A stretch of DNA of 64,000 bases from contig CM060734.1 of NCBI GenBank assembly GCA_030704615.1, positions 8,556,001 to 8,620,000 of the forward strand, given 5' to 3'. Under the pieces are notes generated by a model. That model made no database searches. It had not been told where the DNA came from and worked only from the letters and a program-made list of their open reading frames with translations. The position numbers and the translations under genes were made by a program. Below are positions 1-11,260 of this stretch, in pieces (position 1 is the first letter of the stretch; every line of letters begins with the position of its first letter). Source of the stretch: Takakia lepidozioides. Its lineage: Eukaryota; Streptophyta; Takakiopsida; Takakiales; Takakiaceae.

Positions 1-640
1 CACTTTTCCATGTGTGGATCCACCCCACCAATCACTTCCTGCTCCCTACTTAAGGTATCGCAGGCGAAAAAATGTAGAATGTGGTTTTATTGAAAGTAAT
101 GGTCAACATGTCGGGAATGACTTGGATGAACACTCCAGAAGGTGTACAGAGAGTTTTTGGAACAATGTCCGTGGTGTTGCATTCTACCCCCAGATTATTT
201 TCCGCTGATTCCTGCCATGTGATAACTTTGCGTGTCTTGCAAATCTGCCAAATCTGCACACAAACACCTACTACCTCAAACAATTGGTTACCAAGTGCAC
301 CAGAGTGGAGGAGCACCCACGGTCCACTTAGTGCGGCACAGTTATGCAATGCTCCAATCCCAGGCAACGCAAGGGGCACATTGATTATGAAATGGCCTAA
401 GAATGTCAATTGTACTGGTGTAGAATATACATTTTGCATTTTCAAGTTTTTGATCACACCCACCCACAAGCTGAATTCTAAATAAGTAGTTGCAAGACTC
501 TTAGGTGCCTGCATCTTAACGCTACGAGATAAGACACAAAATAACTATTGAAAGAGGTCCTTATGCCTTGGCAAATTGCCGGGCCCACGCGTCCCAAGAA
601 GGTCTCAGCATTGCAGCCAAAGTGCTCTCGCTGCTGGCCA
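1..640. other. No recognisable gene
   Basis: A 154-codon open frame lies on the minus strand at 50-514 and a 134-codon one on the plus strand at 81-485. Neither shows a motif, a splice pattern or a family resemblance that I recognise, and they overlap each other. I treat the stretch as non-coding or decayed. Confidence 0.4.
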
Positions 641-649
641 CGAGTAACC

Positions 650-2680
650 CTTCATGTTCACATTTAAAGTGATAATGTCTGGCTTCAAGTCCTTTTTGTT
701 AATTCTTTCAAAGAGATGCAGGGCCTTCCTGTGACGACCATGCGGGCATTCATCCTGCAATCATTGCACTCCACCACACCATTACAACAAGTGGATGACA
801 TGTGTTGAAGAAGAAAGTGCCGGATTTTGACAAGTCTGCTGCTGCTGCAGCTTCCTGCAGTTGTCCATCCACCCATGCTTAATTGCTGAACCACATGTCG
901 ATCCCTCAAAGCCTATTGCGAGGCAGCTGCCGACATCTCGTGTTGTCTAGCTCTACATGTCGCAAGCTTTACCTGCACCCCTCGAAACACATTCGTCTTG
1001 AACAGATCATTACCAAACATGAAATATGCTAAGGCAAAGGAGTATGAAAGGCTCGTCGTTCCCTAACAGTTTGAGCTCCGCATCTGGATTTGAGCTCCGC
1101 ATTTGAGAGGAAGATGTCTCATCTCCAATTGTGTCTGCACTGTTATTCTCCTCTTCTTTATGGGGGCAATACAGAAGATCGGAGAAAGCAGTCCAGACTC
1201 AATGCCGGATTGAGTGTGGAATGCTATTAGGCGTGATTCAGTTTGATGAACCTTCTGCCCCACCCAGTTATCAGGTGCTATCGCCAGCTTACAAGACAAC
1301 ATGAACCCAAATGCCACTCATGACACGAGAGTGCAGGGTGCAATCTTTCTAAGCTACAGGCAAAAAAAGACAACAATACAAGGCATACCTCATTGCTGCA
1401 GCTCCTTTACAGGCTCCCTTTACCTGCATACCCCAGTAACCAAATACATGCGTGTGCCAGCCTAAATCCCCATATACATTGGTCACGTCAAGACACTTAA
1501 ACCTTTCCAGAAAACTAGTATTTCCCCCACAGAACAAACCCCCATCTTCAAAGTGATGAAGCGGTTTGAGTCCCGTACCACAATTGTTCAGCCAACAGTC
1601 TTTGAGTTGAGCTTGGTGGGGTGTGGCAGTCTCCACACACCACCCGAAGATTCTTCATCAGACGGAGAGGCATCCCAGGGGCCGTGCTATCAGCCCCAAA
1701 CCTTGTCAAATTAATATGTGGTGCAATCCTAGCTTTCAGGATGTCTGCATGGACCTTTCTTACCCAGTTCCAGAGCTCCTAGGTGTGCACACACATTGAG
1801 AACACACAGAGGAATGTAAAACTGTCCGGGCTGCACCCTTTCCCATTGCATTTCCTGATAGAGCTTGAAAGCCCCCTATCACACCTGTGCTGAGCATATC
1901 CTGCCATAATGGCAAATCCATGAGAACACATTTTGTTCAGGCATCATATGTTGAACACCTGACATGCATCCTTCATTGCTCCCCACACTTGGCATAACAT
2001 GTCAGCAAGGCAGTCTCCAGGGATAATATCTGGTTCAATTTCAGCTTGGATGATGTCAGCATGCACCTCTTTGCCCTGTTCCAAGGATCCTAAGCAGGCA
2101 CATACATTGAGAACGCTGTTGGGCATTGTCCCTTCCCATTCATTTGCTCATAGATATCAAAGCCTCTCTACCACACCCACACTGAGCATACCCAGCAATC
2201 ATTGCACTACATGAGACCACATCATGTTGAACCATTTTGTCAAACACTTGACGTGCATCCTTCACACCTCCCACATTTGGCATACATCAACAATGGTATT
2301 CTCCACAATGATATCTATCTTTATTTCACTTTTGTGAGGTCAGCATGGACCTCTTTCCCCTTTTTCAGCGATCCCAGACTTGGCACACGCGTTGATAAGA
2401 ACACTGATATATTTGGCCTTGGTGGGTGTTACCCCTTCCACTTGCATTTGCTCATAACCATCTCAAAAGCCCTCTCTAGCACACCCATGCGGGAATATCC
2501 TGCAATCATGGTGTTCCACAAACCACGTCTTGTAGAGACATGTTGTCAAATGTACTTGGCGCGCATCCTTACATTCCCACACTTGGCATACATGCTCAGC
2601 AAGGGCAGTCTCCAGAATGATATCTTGTCGAATTTCCAGCCTTCATGATATCAATCAAGGAAGCATAGTACCCCCAGTAA
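650..2680 (-). pseudogene. Decayed PLS-type pentatricopeptide repeat (PPR) gene
   Basis: PPR proteins bind organellar RNA, and PLS-type members often guide RNA editing or processing. Reading the minus strand in all three frames gives successive PPR-like blocks. Examples are KPDIITF near 666-689, MIAGYAQ-like and DARQVFDKM-like segments around 2170-2290, SVLNVCACLGSLEQGKEVHAD around 2060-2126, and a further MIAGYSRMG block near 2480-2520. Blocks are spaced about one repeat apart, but the frame changes repeatedly and stops interrupt it, so no complete protein can be made. No E or DYW domain is visible. The family call rests on repeat consensus wording. Which editing or processing factor it derives from cannot be said. 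Confidence 0.6.
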
Positions 2681-2989
2681 TCGACACACGCACAAGTCAT
2701 AAAGTATCTTGTCCCATCCAACACTACCAATGAATTGTGCTCAATATTTGAAACACATGCTCACGCAATCGTTTTAACAGCAATTTATTTCACACAAGCA
2801 GGAATAATCAGACTGGCTGTCTCCAACACAACCCATAGCCCAGTAACCTAAATTTTTTACGAGAACATGAATGTCTGAAGTCAAAACCCCGTGGAACATA
2901 GTACAATACAACAGTGCTTTTGGTGCAACAAGGAAGTGTGTACATATTTGAAGGTGTAAATCCACTGGACTTGTCAATCAATAGACCTC

Positions 2990-3415
2990 ACCTAATGCTA
3001 CTCAGTACCTGTTACTGACTCTAAACCGATTCACTCACTCTGTGTCCCATCCCAGGTGTCCATCGTACATGCTAGTCCTTTTTGACAAATGCTCAGAGAG
3101 GAAATGTACAAGTTCTGATGGCTTCTCGTCGCTTCACACTCCAATTTACTGCCACCTCAACCTCACATGACTAGTCAATACAGTGCATCATTTACAGCTC
3201 CTATTCATTGTCATTTTACATTGCATCTTTGTCTTTGCCCCAACTCTAGCTTCTTTAAACTCAACTGAGCACATAAAACATGACTATATTGGCAGCAGCT
3301 GACCCCAAATTTGAGGCACTACAATACAAGGCAGTTTATATTTTGTTGTCGACCCATCAAACACTTGCAGGCAAACGTCAGGAGACGAACCACACTGCTG
3401 CTATCCAACCCAAAC
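2990..3415. other. No gene seen
   Basis: This stretch between the PPR remnant and the helicase exon has mixed base composition and no convincing reading frame or repeat. Confidence 0.4.
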
Positions 3416-3419
3416 ACAC

Positions 3420-3715
3420 CTGCAGAGTGAGTCCAGCTGGCGTCTTTGAAGAAACAGATGTGTTGGAAGAGGAGGTAAGCTGCTTGGCCTGGGGTTGCAC
3501 CTCCACATGCACGGGGTGCCCTGCTCGGGCCAGCTCCTCTACTGCCTCTGTCTGTGCTGCTGAAAAAAGGCCCGTACACTGCTGCTTGGGCAGCCGTGCT
3601 ATGACTGCTGTTAGCTGCCTCTGAAAACCCATATCGAGGAGCTTGTCTGCCTCATCCAGGATCAATACCTGCAACCGTCCACTTTCAGAACACCCCAACA
3701 CACGCACCACTTCTA
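3420..3715 (-). pseudogene. Isolated DEAD-box RNA helicase exon (DDX55/Spb4/RH18-like)
   Basis: The minus strand encodes [15 protein letters not shown] (Walker B/DEAD motif II), then a [24 protein letters not shown] block corresponding to motif III and following sequence. It ends [11 protein letters not shown] at a good splice donor (CAG|GTGTG, exon end 3420). In ribosome-biogenesis helicases of the DDX55/Spb4 group this region reads SAT and is followed by LRNPV. Here motif III is SAA and the LRNP residues are absent. No neighbouring helicase exon was found on either side. The piece is best explained as a displaced or captured exon. A functional gene would need its other exons outside the window, which the adjoining transposase on the upstream side makes unlikely. 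Confidence 0.6.
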
Positions 3716-3978
3716 AGGCCTATGTTGTAAAATAAGGTACTCCTGCGTCCCAATCCAGACAGTCCCTGTAGGATGGGAACTCATGTACCACTAGTCTACC
3801 ACACCATTGCAGTTCTTACATGCAGTCCAACTTCATAATACTTGTAACATGATGTCCCCTTCCCCCATCATTTGCTCATAGGTCTCCAAAAGGGAAATCC
3901 CATGGGAAAGTAAGTATGTGATGGGCACAACAATGTTCACCTTACAGAATGACGGGCTGCAACTGACATCTTGAAAGC

Positions 3979-6900
3979 CTAATTGTCAGTAGAGTCCAGC
4001 TCCGCAATAGCGTGCATTATCCCCTCTTCTGCATATGGTGGCAATTTATACACTGGCTTGTTCCCTGACACCCTGTGGTCAGCAGGTAGCATCGGGAACT
4101 TTATGGCACGCACATGCTCAGGGTGCCAAAAGCTCGCATCTGCATTTTTGCATAGCACATAGGTGTCGCCGTCTGCCCCCCACTTCTGATAGCGATTACC
4201 AGCCACAGCCATGTCACCTTGGCCAAATGAAGGGCGCCATGCATCAGTGAAGCGCTTCTTCACTTCATGAAGAGGCCGAGAACAACAGAGGATGTAAAAT
4301 TCCACATTTTCCTCGTTGTCGTCCGTTGCCTTCACCGCAAAATTGTCCCCAATCTGTAGGACGGAGGCAAGCAAATCTCCATCATGTCCAAAGTGGTCCC
4401 ACCCCTCGTCTGCCCCCTCCACCATGGCTTGCCTTACATCTCTGGTGTTCTTGGGGGTCAGGATCTCCAACTCCCACTGTCCACACCATTCAACATTCTC
4501 ACAAGCACTCCATTGTGAGTCAACACAAAAGCAACAAAAACAAGCCAAATCCTTCCTCATCAGTTTGTTTGTATCACCACTAGGGACTGATCTCACCGAA
4601 TGCACTTTTTGGGTTCCCTTTATAGGGTCACAATCATGTCGTGAACGTCGGTTGATATCAGATTTCTTCACATTCCAAAAAACACGTTTTACATCCCGTC
4701 TTTGCCCACGTATGAAGTTTCAGGTCTTGATGACAGCCGCTCTCTCAAGAAATTCACCACGTCCTCGGCATTTTGTAATTTAGGGCCTGACACATCCAAC
4801 TGTGCTTGTCGCAGGAATCTTTTGACAACAGCACCTGCACCATCATGAGGACCCTTGCCGTGCCCTGTACCAAAAAAGCTCCAAAGCAAGGCACAACCAC
4901 CGGTGACATGAGGGTACCGACTCACAAAGTACCATGGGACTTTGCTTTTAAATTGGGAAGCACAACCGCTCCATATCCAATATTGGCCGAAGGCAAGTAG
5001 TGGGTTTTGTCGTCCGAAATAAAATAATGGTACTCCATCAAGCTATCACTTCGAGGGTCATTAGGATCAGGCTCAGGGTTTCGACGCCAAGTTATTAAAC
5101 CCATGATGGTAATCTGGTAGGAATGCCAGTGCATTGATTGCACTTCATTCTGGATCTCAAAAGTATAGTTCTCTGCAAAATCAACCACTGACACCAGAAT
5201 ATCAGATGGAAAATGCATCAAGCATTGTCGAAATTGCTTGTCCTCCCACCTTGCCACGAAATTGTGGCGAATGAATTCTTGCAGTTTAGGCTTCAAATAT
5301 GATACGAGCTCTTGAGGTGGAGAGCGTTTGTGGACGAGTTCTCCTCTCCTTCCTTTGTCAATACTATTTGTTTTGCAAAGTGCTTCCAATCTACCATGTG
5401 CTCCGACGAGACATCCTCATCCTCCTCATAAGGACAAAGAGCTAGATTGTCAACACCACAGTTTGCGGACTCTCCATACATGCACTCAATTTTGTGCCAA
5501 TCACTATACTAGTTTTTGGGGCATACCACTGACTCCCACATGTGGGACACCCTGTCAAAGGTGTTTACAGCAGCTTGGCAACCAAGCTGATCATCTGATT
5601 GACACACGGATTCACATTGACATGGGCAATAAGAGTGGATGCCCGATTTTGCTCTCATGTTGTTGAAGCCCAATCGGAGCTCCTCCATTTCGACGTGGTA
5701 AATACAACAACAGACATTCCTCTCTGTCATCCTCTTCACAAAGAACGGTTTAAGAGAATCAAACTTGCGGCTCCCAATTATGATATTGGGGTGGGCTCTT
5801 TGAAATCGTAGAAAGAAGTCCATCTACACACGCAACTAACTTGTTAGTCCATAAATGTCTACTGTACATTATCCATGGAAGCCCATAGAGAGTCCACAAA
5901 TAAACTAATGGACTCCAAAGCAACTCCATAAACCCTAAACCCCACATTCAATCCAGTGCATACATTCCAGACTTGTCCATGTCATTGCAAACAAAAGTAC
6001 AACAGTGGACTGGAATTCCACAAGTCCACATACATTCCAGACTTGTCCATGTCATTGCAACAAAAGTACAAACAGTGGACTGGAATTCCACAAGCCCACA
6101 TACAATCCAGTGGAGTCCACATACATTCCACACCTATCCATGTAATTGAAAAAATAGGTACACTTGTGGACTGCAAGTCCACAAGCCCACATACAATCCA
6201 CATTTCTCCATACACGATCCACGTGTCTCCATAAACTGGAACCAACAGTGGAACTGTGGACTGCTACTACCAAATTTTCCACATTTATGCTATACCATGA
6301 CTATGGAGATGGACGCTTCTCCAAGCAACCTTATGCATTCCATACAGACATACCTAATTCGGAAGAACTCCACTAAGTCCAATTCAGTTCGGATAAGTGG
6401 TCTACACTGCAGTCATGGACAACAAGGCCATACCCTAATTTCCACAACTTGCTATCCTAAAGCCTAAATGTCAGGAAGACACTCGTTCTTCCATAGCAAC
6501 TACTCATGGACTTAAAACTAGTGAATGGACTACAGAAGTTGAATGTACTTGTGGCTCCATCAAGTCATGGGTGGGCTTCACATCGTAATCAAATGCAGCC
6601 AGCCGCTTCCGTGTTACATCTTTGGAATTCGGGCTGATGCGTGTTTGCGTAATCCACCAAGAGGTCACGACATCCCTTGTTGTAGCTGAAATGATATCGT
6701 TTCTATGCTTCCTTTTTGACACACTCCACAGGAATCCTCCAGCAGAGTCAACCATGCTTGCGCGGCGAGCAACTGCTAAGCTGACGTTGCGGTGATGAAT
6801 ACCCAACATGCTGGCCGTGGATCTATACGATGCATTGACGCCCTTGCTAACTGCAGCTGTTAATAGGGCATGCTTGCTAGCAAGCTTACCAGCAGAGTTA

Positions 6901-7310
6901 GAAGTTTTAGTCTCAGCCAACGATTCCATCAAACCATCTATAATGGTTTGTTGAGTAAAAACAGTCTTTGGATCTTGCAAACCAACTGGCAGCACATGGA
7001 TGAGGTCAGAATGCGACAAAACCTTCCCCATAATGTGTCTCTTGCTTGGGGGTCCCGGAAATACATTTAAAGTGATAGTAATGTGTCCCACAATCGTCTT
7101 GCAGGCTCTTCGAATTTCCCAATCCCTTACAACCTCGTCCTTCTCCTCCTGTAGGACACCATCAGGTTGCTTGTTGCGTTCTCGAAAACAACGAACGCGT
7201 GCAAGAACCAGCGCCCTTTCTCTCTGAGCCCTCTCCTGTGCGTTCAATTCCCTCTCTTTGCGCGTGGCTTTGGCCCGCACACGTACGCGTTGTGATGCTG
7301 CAGTCGTCAC
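3979..7310 (-). pseudogene. Broken spliced transposase-like gene with HGKGPHDGAGAVVKR motif
   Basis: Exon 1 (about 7310-6549) is basic and ends KPTHDLMEPQ at a CAA|GTACAT donor. Exon 2 starts at 5823 after a TAG acceptor and reads MDFFLRFQRAHPN. The remaining blocks down to 3979 include CCCIYHVEME with a cysteine-rich knuckle, VVDFAENYTFE..QSMHW, ISDDKTHYL, WYFVSRYPHVTGGC, the hallmark HGKGPHDGAGAVVKR (4862-4818), then NAEDVVNFL and a cysteine-rich CFCCFC segment. I recall this architecture only from uncharacterised, probably transposase-derived proteins. The spaced acidic residues suggest a DDE-type enzyme, which is inference. The locus is dead: in-frame TAG at 5511-5509, frameshifts near 5340 and 4695, and a deletion plus frame change near 4975. 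The 725-bp intron holds a minisatellite. Confidence 0.55.
5950..6235. repeat. ~70-bp minisatellite in the transposase-like intron
   Basis: Two nearly identical ~70-bp units, each starting CATACATTCCAGACTTGTCC, lie at about 5961-6100. They are followed by two or three diverged, partly rearranged units carrying the same GTGGACTGGAATTCCACAA and CCACATACA blocks. The array sits wholly inside the predicted intron 6548-5824. Confidence 0.75.
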
Positions 7311-7319
7311 GGTTTCCTA

Positions 7320-7570
7320 GCCTGTGATTAGTCAATGTGGGGTTCATGTTGTGTTCAATGGGGTCAGCAAGTTCAGCTGTCTTCTATCATGGGACTTGTT
7401 ATCTTTACCACTAAAATGACACAACAGTATGCTAGTATCTCCCAACGTTTGACGTCCTTTCTACCATTTTCCTGACTTTGTCAATGGTTTGTAATAGCTT
7501 ACGGTGAATAACGGCGCCGAAATAGGCCCAGCCGCTTCCAAAGACATCAGAAACCGACCCTATTACCGCG
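7320..7570. other. Intergenic, no feature seen
   Basis: Short spacer between the transposase-like locus and the RNA-binding protein pseudogene. No frame or repeat is evident. Confidence 0.35.
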
Positions 7571-7641
7571 GATGTATGACCTAATACGTCGACAACGGCA
7601 GGAAAATTCTAATTCTGTGGATGCACCACTCCCTGGACTAC

Positions 7642-9123
7642 CTGCTTTCCACCAAGCTCATGCATTTTTCCGTGCGCAAGGATGTCTTCAACAGTCTGTT
7701 CGCTGTCAAAAGTCACAAACCCAAAACCACGGGAACGCCCAGTACTGTGGTCTTGCATGATTTGATGCTCCACAACGTTTCCAAAGCCAGAAAAATAACC
7801 TTTGAAGTCCTCTGCAATCAATGTAGACAAAACTTCAACAGAAACCTTCCTAATGCACCTTTACCAACCACAAAATTGGATCATCTTGCAAAGACGAGCT
7901 CTTGCAGGGGAAAAATGTGAAAAACAACAGGGAGAGGCATGTTGTCGGCGTTCCACACATGCATACCATCTGTGATAGAAGGAGGAATGTCTCCCACAAA
8001 AATCTTCTTTGTCTTCAGTCCTTTACTTGTATAGATATTTTCATGAGGAACCGACTTTTTGGCCTCCACCTGCACCTACATCTAGTTAGCATCGCCATGC
8101 ACCGTTATGGATTCCAAACATATTCCCCGCGAATGAGACAGACAAAATAAAGGTTGGAAGAGGACCCCTGCTGCAGAAGCCCCTAAGTAAATCTACCTAA
8201 GGCGCACGAAATATCTAGCAACAGACAGAATAGGTCTACAGTTTGGACACTAACTGTTCTACCATCAATAACATGCTTGTCTAGCACAACACGATTGCAG
8301 ACGGCTGCATCGGCAAAGGTGAGGAACCCAAACCCGCGAGGATGGCCTGTGGTGCGATCTTTCATGATGACAGCATCTGTGTTTTCTCCATACTTTTTTG
8401 AAATGGCTTGTGAGGTTATCTGTACATAGAACGGGATGTCCGAGCCAAACCACAGGGAAGAATGTGGAAGGTATCTAATCATCCTAGATCATATCATATC
8501 TTTTCAGTGCTGGTATTAACTCAATACGATATACGCTGAGCACAACAACCATGTAGAAACAACCCTAAGCATTAGACTCAGCACTCAACTGTGAAAACCC
8601 CCAAAAGCCGGATAAAGGAGGTACAGACGCGCACCTGTAGATGTATCCCATGAAAAGGCCTCCGATGAAGACTTTCCCTCTATCCTACGAAGGGTAGTGA
8701 GTTAGCTACATGGGGATCGGTGACCACTCTTATTTTCTACAAACAAATCGCGTAATCCACACCACAATCATACCCTACTGCTTAACTAGAGCAAGTGCTA
8801 AAGCTCAATCTACAGCTAGGTCCATAAGGGGCTGAACCGACAACTAACCCTGAACTGGACATCTTTTCTGCGGATGCGTCTGGCGAGTCTTTGGCTTCCC
8901 TCTCTACCATATCGTCCTTTGGAGCATCTCCATTCTCATTCTCAATCTCATTCTCATCCTCATTCTCATTCTCATTCTCAAAGTTCTGCTCTTCTGGCTC
9001 ATCATCAGCCTGGTGCTGTGGCTCGGCGTCGGCCACATCCTGCTGCTGCTGCTGCTCATCCAATGCGTGGTTCAGATCGGGCGCCCCATCCTGCACGTTC
9101 TGTTCCTCCCCACCTCCCTCCAT
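7642..9123 (-). pseudogene. Pseudogene copy of two-RRM RNA-binding protein gene
   Basis: This copy has the same exon layout as the intact gene at 12.6-15.1 kb. Exons are 1 (9123-8849), 2 (8679-8633), 3 (8419-8255), 4 (8081-7967) and 5 (7811-7642), all with GT-AG borders. Exon 1 is an acidic leader with a hexanucleotide expansion giving an ENENEN run. Exon 2 has one extra base in an A run (about 8654-8657) that destroys the first RRM after KVFIGGL. Exon 3 has one extra base in an A run near 8390-8395. The FVGG of RRM2 has become FVGD. The glycine-rich exon 6 is missing. Similarity to the other copy continues through introns and flanks, so this arose by DNA-level tandem duplication rather than retroposition. 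Confidence 0.8.
8927..8985. repeat. Hexanucleotide (CATTCT-like) repeat in exon 1 of the pseudogene
   Basis: About nine CATTCT/CATCCT/CAATCT units on the plus strand encode alternating Glu and Asn on the minus strand. The intact copy has only QNGG at the corresponding place, so this is an expansion specific to the pseudogene copy. Confidence 0.8.
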
Positions 9124-9389
9124 TGGCGGCAGCAGCGACCCTCGCACAAACCCGCAATACCACAACAGACTAGCCCTGTGCCTACCTTACTCGCCTGCCC
9201 TACCTGCTTGCCCTCTTCCTTTCCTGCCTACATATCCTTGCCTCTGTCTTCCTCTTCCAGCAATGCCCTGCACCTCTATGGCCTCCTTCACCCTCTCCAC
9301 TGTTGCGCCTTAGGGTTTGACGACGAAAAGAAACCTCTCTCTCGGTCGAATCTTTCCACGAATACTCTCCACCGTCTTCTTTAGGTTTG

Positions 9390-11260
9390 TACTAGGGTAG
9401 CCTCTGCCATTGGCCCAAGTATCATCAGCTAAGTCCAAGTGCAATCCCCTATGTATCCACAGACCCTGCAGTTTGGGAGATCTAGGGTAGCATGTGCCAT
9501 TTGGCCATGTGTGAAGAATTGAGATCTAAGCCCTAGTGCACCCTCCTATGCATCCAAGGGCTTCTCCCATGTATAGGCCCAAGTGTGGCCTCCACTGTCC
9601 AATGTCATCTAAGTCCAAGTGCAATCCCCTATGTATCTATGTATCCAGAGAACCTCATGTTTGGGAGATCTAGGCCTAGGGTAGCCTGTGCCATTGGCCC
9701 AAGTGTCCAGTGTCATCTAAATCCAAGTGCAATCCCCTATGTAACTAGAGACCCTCCTGTTTGAGAGATGTAGGCCTAAGGTAGTTTGTGCCATTGGCCC
9801 ATGTGTGAAGAATTGAAATCTAAGCCCGAGTGCAATCTGCTATGTATCCAGGTGCTTCTCCCATGTGGAGAGGCCCAAGTGCGACCTCCAGTGTCTAATG
9901 TCATCTGAGTCCCAGTGCAACCCTATGTATCCAAAGACCCTACAGTTTGGGAGATCTCCACTCATTGTTCCAGCAAAGCCCACTTTGTTATTTTTGCAAT
10001 CTCCCCTATTGAGGCTTTATATATTGATATATCCACTTTGCTTATTTTCGCGAATTTCCAGCAACCAAAAGGACATGAAATTTCCAGATCTCCCACATGA
10101 AAGGCCAATCTTTGCTCCATGAAAGCCCACTTTGCTATTTTTCACAAATTTCCAGCGACCCAAAGCACTTGAAATTCCACATCTCCCACACCGCAAGTCC
10201 AAAAATCATGAGACCAAGCCCGTGCACCCCTCCTCATCGAGACCAAGCACCGGGGCTGGGCCCGCGGTTTGGGGGATCTCAACGATGTTACAAAACAAAA
10301 CAAAACAAATGTCCCGCTTCATATATTGACTAGGGTAGCCTATGCCATTGGCCCAAGTGTCCAGTGTCATCTAAGTCCAAGTGCAATCCCCTACGTATCC
10401 CTCCTGATTGGGAGATCTAGGCCTTAGGGTAGCCTACGCCATTGGCCCATGTTTGAAGAATTGAAATCTAAGTCCAAGTGCAATCCCCTATGTATCGAAG
10501 TAGCGTCTCCTATGTCAAGGCCCATGTGTGAAGAATTGAAATCTAAGCCCAAGTGCAATTTCTTATGTATCCAGTGGGTCTCTTATGTCGAGGCCCAAGT
10601 GCGACCTCTAGTGTAGTCTATGCCATTGGCCCATGTGTGAAGAATTGAAATCTAAGCCCAAGTGCAATCTTCTATTCATGTATCCAAGTGCATCTCCCAT
10701 GTACAGGCCCAAGTGTCCACTGTCATCTAAGTCCAAGTGCAATCCCATATATATATATATTTTCCGGAGAGCCTACGACCAGATTTGAACCGGAGACCTT
10801 TCCCTTGATATCTCTCCCCTCGAGGCTCCAACCATTGTCCCAGGAATTGCCCACTTTGCCATTTTTGCTATTTTTTGTGAATTTCCTGCGACCAAAAGTA
10901 CTTGAAATTCCATATCTCCCACACCGTAGGTCCAAAAGTCATGAGACTAAGCTGGTGCACCCCTCCTCATCGAGGGCTTTTCAACGGTACCAAGCACCAA
11001 TGCGGGGGCCTCGCGGTTTGGGACATCTCAACGCTACAAAACAAAACAAAACAAAACAAACATCTCGCTTCATATATTGAGGTATATACAATCAATACTA
11101 GGGTAGCCTATGCCGTTGGCCCAAGTGTCTGTGTCATCTAAGCCCAAGTGCAATCTCCTATGTATCCAAGGGTGTCTCCCATGTGCGGCCTCCTATGTCG
11201 AGGCCCATCTAAGCCCAAGCTGCAATCTCCTATGTATCTAAGTACATCTCCCATGTTAAG
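9390..11260. repeat. Array of interspersed ~70-100-bp repeats (GGGTAGCCTATGCCATTGGC family)
   Basis: The block GGGTAGCCTRTGCCATTGGC-CCAAGTGTCCA-GTCATCTAAGTCCAAGTGCAATCCCCTATGTATCC recurs many times with varied spacing and partial units across 1.9 kb. Two related ~250-300-bp segments (about 10025-10330 and 10845-11085) are embedded in it, each ending in CAAAACAAAACAAA and TCATATATTGA. A related segment lies inverted at 50.8-51.2 kb. No protein-coding gene is supported here. Confidence 0.75.
10755..11085 (-). repeat. Candidate SINE-like unit with tRNA B-box-like sequence
   Basis: On the minus strand this unit contains GGTCTCCGGTTCAAATCTGG, matching the pol III B box core GGTTCAAATC. It lies downstream of a conserved ~200-bp body shared with 10025-10330 and with 50826-51200. 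A convincing A box was not found. Short size, copy number and the B-box-like element favour a SINE or other small non-autonomous element, but this is inference. Confidence 0.4.

Noticed and set aside
9013-9384. Plus-strand open frame of 123 codons
   Set aside because: It is the complement of the low-complexity acidic exon 1 of the RNA-binding protein pseudogene and its CT-rich flank.
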